This document shows positions 56,692 to 64,000 of a DNA stretch of 64,000 nucleotides, piece after piece (the first letter of the stretch is position 1; every line of letters begins with the position of its first letter). The notes below the pieces were generated by a model. The model had not been told where the DNA came from and made no database searches. It saw nothing but the letters and a program-made list of their open reading frames with translations. The translations under genes were made by a program, and so were the position numbers. The stretch comes from Myrica gale (Eukaryota; Streptophyta; Magnoliopsida; Fagales; Myricaceae): positions 1,867,501 through 1,931,500 of the forward strand of contig OZ005605.1 in assembly GCA_963930655.1 (NCBI GenBank), given 5' to 3'.

Positions 56692-56702
56692 TATATATAT
56701 AT
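56692..56702 (-). promoter_or_regulatory. Candidate TATA box of the small basic protein gene
   Basis: TATATATATAA on the minus strand about 180 bp upstream of the ATG, with the CT-rich leader between. Fits a leader of about 150 nt. Confidence 0.45.
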
Positions 56703-56709
56703 GGATGAA

Positions 56710-59545
56710 ACCATGTGAGGAAAAGGGAAAAGTAAAAGAGGATTACGAAGAAAAAGATGAAGAGAGGATTACATAATGTGTGTGCGGGCACTTCGTATTT
56801 TTATTTTTCCTTGGGAGGAAACAAAATGTGCTTGTTCATAGAGGTTGTGTTGACTGAAAGGCCAATTACCAAGCGTCATATTCAAGCACTTGGATATTCG
56901 TGACATACGTGCATGACAGCATGAGCCATGCACATTGTGGATTTGATATATGCTATAGTGTAATATGTCGGACACCCATACCATATAATATGATCCCCAA
57001 CCTCAATCCATTTCAGCATACCAACTTTGTGGGGGACGAGTTTGAACAGCAGAAAGTTCAATTTGGATAGACACGAGAATTCTACACGATCAAGAACGAA
57101 TAGGGTTTTGGTCAAAAACAAAAAGAGTACTGAGTGTGGACCCGTCAAGGGGAAGAGCTAGTAGAGTGAAGTGAGGTAAAAGAAAGAGGGAGGGAGCAAG
57201 AGTGGCAAGCACTTGATACTCTTCTAATCAGCGTTGCTTTTTAGGTGCTCTCTCGGGGCCTACCCTTTCTTTTTGTTGGCCATCTTGATTCTATTAGAAT
57301 CAGAATTCTAAGAATCATGGCCCATCTGTTCTTCCACAGAGAGAGAGAGAGTAAGAGGGGGAATCTATTTGAATATATGGGGGTGTGGGCTTGGCGTGAA
57401 AATTAGGAGACTACAATATCTTTTTCTTTCTTTTTACCCTCTTTTCTGGGAAGAAATTCCTGTTAAAATCTCTGTTTGCTTCCATGTTCTTTGACTGGAA
57501 GGTAAAAGGCGCCCAGTTCCCTATGGAGAGTAGTACTGCATTCCTTCTCGAGAACAAGTCAGTCGTTTCTTTCTACCCACAAGAACGCATTTAAAAGGGG
57601 GCGCATGCTGAGGATAATACTACATCTACATATATTTGCAAACTACTTAGTTATAAATCCACCGAGAATTGAACCCAAACAAACCATTATAAATTCTTGT
57701 TCCATGTCAGATAAGCCTCTGCCCAGCTACCACGAGAATGGATGTTTTTCCATCTTAAAATTAGAATTTTCACCCATTTAACTGCTACACATTTTAGAAT
57801 TCACACCTCAAATTACTAAACTTCACACGCTACATCTCAAAAGATCACTAATTTTATACTTTGCACCATGTGTTATAGTTTAACCTTTAAATTGTGACAT
57901 GTATATTGTTTTATATTTGTTTCAACGGTGAGATCATAACACGAGGTACAAAATGTAAAGCACTTGGTAGATTGAGGTGCAATATGTCACCGTTGAAAAT
58001 GTAAAGCGTATCAATTGTAAAATGTAATTTCTCCTTAGCTTTTAGTTGACCCTAGAGGTTAATTAGTTCAAGTGGAAAGCTGAACCTTAATAGCCACTTG
58101 ACATAATGCAGGTCAAGAGTTTGAAACTTCACTTGCCTAACAATCTCTTGGGGCCACCCCTAGGATTCATTGCAACTAGATAGTTACCTGGTCCGTGGGG
58201 AACAAAGACACTGCACGGGTCTAAAAGAAATAGTCGAGGGGCAAAGCTTGGGATACCTTGTCAACTAAAGAAAACATAGATGTTTCTTTTATGAACCCAT
58301 ATTTTTTGTATTATGTGTGTCTGCATACATAATGTATGTATGGATGCATTCATGTACTCTTTGTCTACACCATCATCTCTAGGCATCCATACCTTCTTTA
58401 TTTTACGAAGGCTTCCAAGAGGGGAACAAAAAGGTCAATCAATGAATGACTTGGGTTCAAATTTCCACTCTTTGAATAAAAAAGTAGAGATTTAGAAAAA
58501 AAAGAATAAAAAAGTAGAGTTACACTAATCCAAAAGAAAATATTCAAACCAATGATTCTGGGTTGTTTTCCGTCTTTGAAACTGAACACCAAGGTTGTTT
58601 AATTTCCAACCTTCGCACTTAATGCATTTGGACGGATTAAGGAAAGAAAAAATAAAGGATCGAGCTATAGTCTCTAAAAGGTAAGCTATTAGCAAGAGCG
58701 GATTAGAGACTCCAGACTTAAACGAGCCCCACATGTTCTCTAATCTAGAGTGGACAACTTTGTAGAGTTGAACCTGCTCCCATCAGACTTAAATGCACCT
58801 TTGACAAAATGCAACATTGTATTAATGATGTGCAACCTTTGACAAAAGCTTGTCTGTTGGTAAAAAAAAAGGGAGAGCTGCAAATGGATGAAAAATTATG
58901 ACCAGAACAGCTGCATGTTGGTTGGAAAATTAAACTGGAACAAGAGAACATCTAAAAGCTGCAGAATTTTCCCCTCCATTAGCTTATCTCTTGCCGAATG
59001 TGCTGCTGATTGTTTAATTTACTATATTGTAGATGAAATATAGGAGGTTGGAATCAACTAGGCTTTTCCAAGCTAATAAGATAACAAAAGTAATTAAACT
59101 AGTTGGAATTTTGTTAATGCAGAACACTGAAAATTTCAGCATTGGGTAATTGTTCTATTTGTCTCTTTTATCATCTTTGTCCATTCCTATTTTGATTACC
59201 GAGTATGCTGAACATGATGGTCACCTAATAGATATGTAGATGTTGTATATTTGAAGAGATTAGAGCATGGGTGTCTAAAATTCCATCGTTAATCTTTTAA
59301 CCTAAAAACAACAAATTGTAAAATTTTACTTGATTGTTATATGTTCTGTACGTAGTGCATTGATATTTATGAAGGGCTGTTTTGAGTGAGGTAAATTGTA
59401 ACTAGATAGCTTGAACATCCTGTGGGCTAATGAATGAAAAATATTGAGGGCTGACTATATTTAATTGCTTGCTTGGTATGGTGGAGATTCCATAACCTTT
59501 GTTGATAGATTTATTTTTTTTTGTATCCAATTAAAGTGATTTATG
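56710..59545. other. Intergenic, no gene recognised
   Basis: About 2.8 kb between the small basic protein gene and the Pack-MULE. The 57780-58030 stretch has inversely related words (CACATTTTAG...ATTTCACACGC and GTTGAAAATGTAAAGCG) suggesting an old foldback repeat, but no clear ends. No gene recognised. Confidence 0.45.
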
Positions 59546-59554
59546 TTGTTATAA

Positions 59555-59765
59555 GGGGAAAATTTACTTTGCACTCCCGAACTTTAGGGTCATTTCTAAA
59601 GTGCACTCACTTTTATTCACTTGGTTAGATTTAAACATCAAACTACCCGTTTTCGTGAAAAAACACCCTCCACCTCAAATGTCCGTTACATCTGATGGCA
59701 AACGCATCATGTGCCGTCCACATGACCAATTATAATGCGAACTTTCCGTTTTACCCTTCTTTAAT
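59555..59765. repeat. Left terminal inverted repeat of the Pack-MULE
   Basis: Pairs with 60943-61153 over its whole length with scattered substitutions; shared words include GTTAGATTTAAACATCAAAC and ATTATAATGCGAACTT. Confidence 0.9.
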
Positions 59766-59870
59766 GACTAAAGACGTTAAATATGCAGGTAGAAGCAAAA
59801 CGGGAAGTTCTTGGATATTTAACGATGGTTGGGCAAAACGTCTCTCATTCTTCTTAATCTTTGAGCTAAC

Positions 59871-60030
59871 TCAACACTCAACCAGCGCCACAGCAGGCTT
59901 AACTTTCGGCGGCCTTCCCCTCCCTCTCGGTGCTCCACCAGTAGGAGCTACAGCTGCCGGACTCGAAGTAGAAGCTACCTTGACCTTTTTGGGTGGACGG
60001 CCACGTGGCCTGCCACTCCCGGAGGAGAAA
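59871..60030 (-). pseudogene. Captured AT-hook (HMG-I/Y-like) C-terminal fragment
   Basis: The minus strand reads SGRPRGRPPKKVKVA, then APTGGAPRGRGRPPKVKPAV and ends in a stop (59873-59871). There are two AT-hook cores (PRGRPPK and RGRGRPPK), as in plant HMG-I/Y or HMG-Y-related chromatin proteins. The N-terminal linker-histone-like domain of that family is absent. The open frame continues upstream to 60128 only as antisense of the SEC20 fragment, so a chimeric transcript is possible but unproven. Confidence 0.7.
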
Positions 60031-60043
60031 CGGTGAGATCTCG

Positions 60044-60869
60044 ATGGACATGGTAGTGGAGGCTGTAAAGAAGGTGAAGAAGGAGTGAGATGAAGCCTAT
60101 ACTCGAACCCAAGAGCATATAAAGGCAATCGAAGAGTACGGGAAATCCAGCGAGGAGATAAATTCTAGTTCCAATTCGCTTTCGAGATTGAATGAACTTG
60201 CGCAGGACGCCTTGGCTTTGCTCTCTTCCCTCCAGTTCAAGCTCGATCTTCTTGCGCCACAGTTGCCTACCGACGATGAAGTCCAATCTGCTAGCGCTTT
60301 GCTTGAGTCTATGAAGAAACAATACCACAAGTACCAAATCCTCTCTCTCTCTCTCTCTCTCGCTGGGAACAATTTTTAACTGTCTGGTTGCGCAGAGAAA
60401 TGGAGGAAAGGGAGGGGACAGGAATAGATAGAAAGATTATGTTGGTCTCTGATTTCAATTCTCTCATTCCCTTGTCGCCTTTTTTGACCTGAATGGGCCA
60501 AAAGAACTGAACTTGCTGGCAATTGAGTGAAAATGGTCCCATTGGACTACTTTATTTTGTACATTTTTAGAAAATGGAAATCGTTGCTTCGAGCCAATTT
60601 TTGCGGGCAAAGGCTGACATGAGGAAAGCGCTCAGGAAAAGGTAATCAACTCCATGTTAAGTTACTGTGGTAAAATGTTCGTTATTTATATGGAGGAAGA
60701 GGTAATCAACTCCATGTTAAGTTAATGTGGAAAGCTTGTGATTGTTACTTACGGGAGTGCTTTTGAGAGAAGCGTGGAATGCAGTGTGATTTTTTCTTTT
60801 TGTGTTAATTGCAGAGAGAACTGCTTTTAGGTGGTGGAGTAGTCCACAATTCGTAGACGCAACTTACAG
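60044..60869 (+). pseudogene. SEC20-like: Captured, degraded SEC20 (ER-Golgi SNARE) fragment
   Basis: SEC20 is an ER SNARE for retrograde Golgi-to-ER transport. Block 1 (60044-60330) encodes MDMVVEAVKKVKKE, a TGA where the family has Trp, then TRTQEHIKAIEEYGKSSEEI, LNELAQDALALLSSLQFKLD and LLAPQLPTDDEVQSASALLE up to a GTACC donor. Block 2 (60571-60641) keeps KWKSLLRANF and RAKADMRKALRK in different frames, so it has a frameshift. Block 3 (60815-60869) shows RELLLGGG, then STIRRRNLQ in another frame with a TAG just before. The C-terminal SNARE/membrane part is missing. Introns are retained, and the second one contains a local 60-bp duplication (GGTAATCAACTCCATGTTAA at 60641 and 60701). Confidence 0.85.
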
Positions 60870-60942
60870 TATGTACGATGCTCGGTTGACGTGTTAGATC
60901 CATAGTTGCTATCAGGTGGGAATTAGTTTTACGTTTATGTTT

Positions 60943-61153
60943 ACTAAAGAAGGGCAAAACGGGAAGTTCGCATTATAATTAGTCATGCGGACGACACGTG
61001 ATACATTTGCCGTCAGATGTAACATCCATTTGAGGTGAATGGTGCTTTTTAACGGAAACAGGTAGTTTGATGTTTAAATCTAACGAAGTGAATAAAAGTG
61101 GGTGCACCTTAGAAATGACCCCAAAGTTCGGGGGTGCAAAGTGAATTTTCTCC
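60943..61153. repeat. Right terminal inverted repeat of the Pack-MULE
   Basis: Inverse partner of 59555-59765. Confidence 0.9.
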
Positions 61154-61162
61154 TTATTATAA

Positions 61163-62229
61163 TGATCGAGAAGATTTATATGCCAATACTATTGCTTATT
61201 TATTTTTTAAAAATTTTTATGGTTGATTAAGAATTATATATTGTTAATCTCTAAATGAGAATGACAAATGAAAAATAAGTAACAAATGAACGAGTACAGT
61301 TTGGCACTAGTATGTGGAGGATGTGCAATCCCTGTCTCATTTAGGTTCGAAAAGTGGCCCTCCTGGTGGATATATACACCGATACGAGTACGACTCTACC
61401 ATATCTGTTCTGGTGAGGAGGATCACGAAACTATCCTAAAATGTAAGGGAGAGAGAAGCACAACTCAAACTCCAAAAGTAATCAGAGTTAGTAACTAGTC
61501 AATCAAAGAGCAATAAAATGGAACCTTGTTCCCTGTTTTATTGCAACTGCTCAATGTAGCTTGCCACTGTTTACTGTATCTGCTTGTTCTTGTACATCGG
61601 AATTGTCCTATGAGTTTGATCATTGTATGTTGTTTTCTTTTTATTATCTATCTTGTTTCCCTTTCTTGACCATAGTACTTGGTGCAAATGACTCACACAT
61701 TTTTGTTTCCTTGATGTTTCATGATAATTGTTAAATAGCAAAAGATCTAGTTGTTCAATCTCAAGAAGACATTCAACCTAAAGACCCAATGGTTTGTTAA
61801 GTTTCATCCCAAAATCAATTAGCAATAGAAAGAGGTGGCCTAACAGGTATATGAAGTACAAGATTAAATGATCTTTAATCTATGTGGGACTCTAACATGG
61901 TTGACGGTTCAGATCTTGATGGGTCTCCCTAAACCATGAGGTGGTCATCGAGCTTTACCATTTTGGGACTCCCATGGAGCCCACACTACTACCCATCTCC
62001 TCGAGGTATTGGCACTTGGACCTTCTTCTAGCGTCAAATGTCCCGTAGCTGTTTTAGCGAGGCCATGATGAGATTGATAGTAGTTTTTTTTTGTGATGTA
62101 TATATTAGGATGTATGCCAAGCACTCCTATCATCGTTTTATTTTATTTTGATAACTGTAGTATGGGGACCTTTTTTTGTGGTGCACATTTTTCCATATTT
62201 ATGTTGTTTTAATTAATTATGTCACACAT
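61163..62229. other. Intergenic, no gene recognised
   Basis: Short frames only. The 61880-62060 stretch (TATGTGGGACTCTAACATGG, CACACTACTACCCATCTCC) has LTR-relic wording but no definable ends. Confidence 0.45.
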
Positions 62230-62366
62230 TTTTCCTTATTTTCGTCACGAAAAATCATTTTTTTAGTGACAAAAATAGCATTTCGTCACTAAAAATAGAC
62301 TTTTAGTGACGAAATTCATTTCATCACCGAGAATTTCGTCATTAAAAGTCAATTTTCTAGTAATGT
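62230..62366. repeat. Cluster of CACTA-like subterminal repeats
   Basis: TCGTCACTAAAA and its inverse TTTTAGTGACGAAA alternate several times. The cluster ends TTTTCTAGTAATG, a degenerate version of the CACTA terminus TTTCTTGTAGTG. Probably one decayed end of a second CACTA element; the other end is not found. Confidence 0.5.
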
Positions 62367-62699
62367 TGTTTGCTCTTTCGAAGTTCTGAAGTTTAAAAAC
62401 CTTATATGTGCTACAAACCTTTTGAGGTCACCCCTAGGGCTTTTGACTTGACAATTGTTTGAGTTGTGTGGGAAGGGGGAGACTGCACAGACCATAAGAT
62501 TAGTCGAGATACCATAAACTAGGAATATCCCTATTAATCCACTCATTCACACTCTAAGGGCACCGCTTATTAGGGTTGAATGCGCTTAAATGTAGCGAAT
62601 CAAATTAATGAGCCTCGAGACTAACTGCAAACTTAGGGTGAAAATTGCTTTAATTTTCCATTTTCCCCCAAAAGTCTTTCTTGCCAGTTTCTTAGAGCG

Positions 62700-62741
<42 letters not shown>

Positions 62742-63850
62742 CAGAGAGGAAAGATCAGTGGGATTAAAATGATGAATTTGGTGAAAACAGATATAAAAAA
62801 AATTAATCGATAGGCTTATTAATTATTTTTTTTACGTGAATTTTATAGATAATAATATATGTTAATTGGGAAGCAGTGAAATGTGAATTGATTATTATTT
62901 CCTTCGTTTTTTCATGTACAAAGTTTACCATCTTTTTCTTCGAACGTGCTATATATATATATATTTCACAGTAGTAAGACAAATGGTACAACAGTCTCAG
63001 AAGATTAACCAGGGATTAATTAGGATCTAAATCCACTTCTTAGTCGTATTAACAAATGCCCAAAGAACGTCTCTCAAATTAATTCCTGAATAATATATAA
63101 CAACGACAAAAAAGGACGAGTACATGAAGATGCATGTGCCTATTTAAAGAAGAATGTGAGAGAATACAACGGCTGATTTTTTGCTAATTAGTTCAAAAGA
63201 TCAAATCAAGATTGTTGCTCGTTCGTTATCTATATCTTCTTGAATTATCTTTTACCTATGTGAACGACAATTTCTAGACTGTCGTTGTAGCTGTTCAATT
63301 TGAACTTGTTGAAAGGCCTGCATAGAAACCAGAAATACGTGGCTAGCAGGCCCAGGCCTTCCTTTTGTGGACTGCTGCACCATGTAGTCTTTCAAGTTGA
63401 ACTTCAACCGGAGCTCTATCAACCCGCAACGATTTTCACACATTTTTCAAGTACAACAAGGCTTTTTTAGTTCGAGCCACGGACTAGCTCGCTCTCTTAG
63501 CAGGTGAGTTCCAGATTTAACCTCACACGTGGACTGGGGTCGAAAGCATGTGTAGCCACCTAAAGGAAGCTACCTTGTAGACTAGAGCCTTAGGACATAG
63601 TTGTAGCACCTCTGCAGGTGGCTGTTAACTTTTTAATTTTCTTGACTAATTGACACAAAATTCAGAGCTAGCTCTATGTCCTTCACTGGGAATTAAGGGT
63701 AGAGTCATGCTTGAGGGCCGTGAACTATCAAAATATTTTTATATTTGAAGGTGCAAAATATCAATATTTGGTGACTCAATATAGGCATTGCGAATGGTGC
63801 TTTTATTTTGATATAGTAGATTAGTATAAATTTTATTTAAATAAACGTTA
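62367..63850. other. Intergenic, no gene recognised; (AT)n microsatellites
   Basis: A long (AT)n run at about 62702-62736 and a shorter one at about 62950-62965. No gene recognised. Confidence 0.5.
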
Positions 63851-63857
63851 AGAAAAG

Positions 63858-64000
63858 GGATAAATGCAAAATCAGTCACTGTGCTATACGCAAAAATCGA
63901 TTTAGTTCTTGTGATATGAAGATCATCGATTTAGTCCCTGTGATTCTATTTTCGTTTGTTATTGGTCCTCCATCAGGGACTGATTTTATCACTTTCTGAA
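63858..64000. repeat. Truncated repeat at the window edge with inverted ends
   Basis: AAATGCAAAATCAGTCACTG near 63864 and CAGGGACTGATTTTATCAC near 63975 are approximate inverse complements, and ATCGATTTAGTYCYTGTGAT occurs twice between them. This wording is common in plant MITEs and MULE ends. The element may continue past the window. Confidence 0.4.

Larger units (their letters stand above)
59555..61153. mobile_element. Pack-MULE (Mutator-like) with two captured host gene fragments
   Basis: Inverted ends of about 211 bp (59555-59765 and 60943-61153), starting GGGGAAAATTTACTTTGCAC and GGAGAAAATTCACTTTGCAC in inverse orientation. The 9-bp flanks are TTGTTATAA (59546-59554) and TTATTATAA (61154-61162), 8 of 9 identical, the Mutator target length. 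The 1.18-kb interior has no transposase. Instead it holds an AT-hook fragment on the minus strand next to a SEC20 fragment with introns on the plus strand. Retained introns mean DNA-level capture. Confidence 0.9.

Noticed and set aside
59695-60036. Plus-strand 113-codon frame in the Pack-MULE
   Set aside because: It starts in the terminal repeat and is antisense to the AT-hook fragment, which explains its Pro/Gly-rich look.
1-64000. CRISPR arrays, bacterial operons, phage or plasmid modules, rRNA and tRNA genes
   Set aside because: I saw no spaced direct-repeat arrays of CRISPR type, no prokaryotic gene order and no tRNA or rRNA sequence. tRNA detection by eye is weak, so a tRNAscan-SE run would be needed to exclude them.

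Overview
The window is nuclear DNA of a flowering plant, most likely a dicot. The evidence is GT-AG introns with U-rich tracts, plant-only gene families (a PIP1 aquaporin, a land-plant cutin-type GPAT, an F-box/FBA-like protein) and a plant repeat load of CACTA, Pack-MULE, hAT, Tourist-like MITE and small Ty1/copia-type elements. I cannot name the species. I see no bacterial operon, CRISPR array, rRNA or tRNA gene.

Six genes look intact. They are a PIP1 aquaporin (19119-20417, +, 4 exons), a single-exon F-box protein (22944-24086, -), a GPAT4/GPAT8-like sn-2 glycerol-3-phosphate acyltransferase/phosphatase (33101-35734, +, 2 exons), the 26S proteasome lid subunit RPN8 (41867-45069, +, 10 exons), an FtsJ/TRM7-type tRNA 2'-O-methyltransferase (49254-55110, +, 11 exons) and a small basic plant protein of unknown function (56124-56513, -). 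I joined the exons by reading frame, splice signals and family similarity. The genes serve unrelated processes and do not form a cluster.

From left to right: 0.5-4.4 kb is a CACTA-type element carrying a broken first exon of a sterol C4-methyl oxidase (SMO1) gene, other exon-like blocks and an alternating 215/430-bp tandem array. It abuts a CHMP1-like pseudogene (4.7-5.0 kb). At 6.0-7.7 kb is a small LTR element, and at 7.8-8.7 kb an internally deleted hAT element with a perfect 8-bp target duplication. From 8.7 to 19 kb there is no recognisable gene. PIP1 and the F-box gene follow, then MITE-rich DNA (24-32 kb) and the GPAT gene. A second member of the same small LTR family sits at 38.9-40.8 kb, followed by RPN8, a region with stray CRK-like and ENTH exon remnants, TRM7 and the small basic protein gene. 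At 59.6-61.2 kb is a Pack-MULE with about 211-bp inverted ends. It has captured a degraded SEC20 fragment and an AT-hook (HMG-I/Y-like) fragment. The rest is intergenic.

The notable content is transposon biology: two element types have captured host gene pieces, there is a pair of gag-only LTR elements, and MITEs lie inside or near genes. A tandem duplication of a splice acceptor plus exon start in TRM7 created a stop-containing decoy exon. I found no convincing undescribed biological system; the gene captures and the duplicated acceptor are the best candidates for follow-up.
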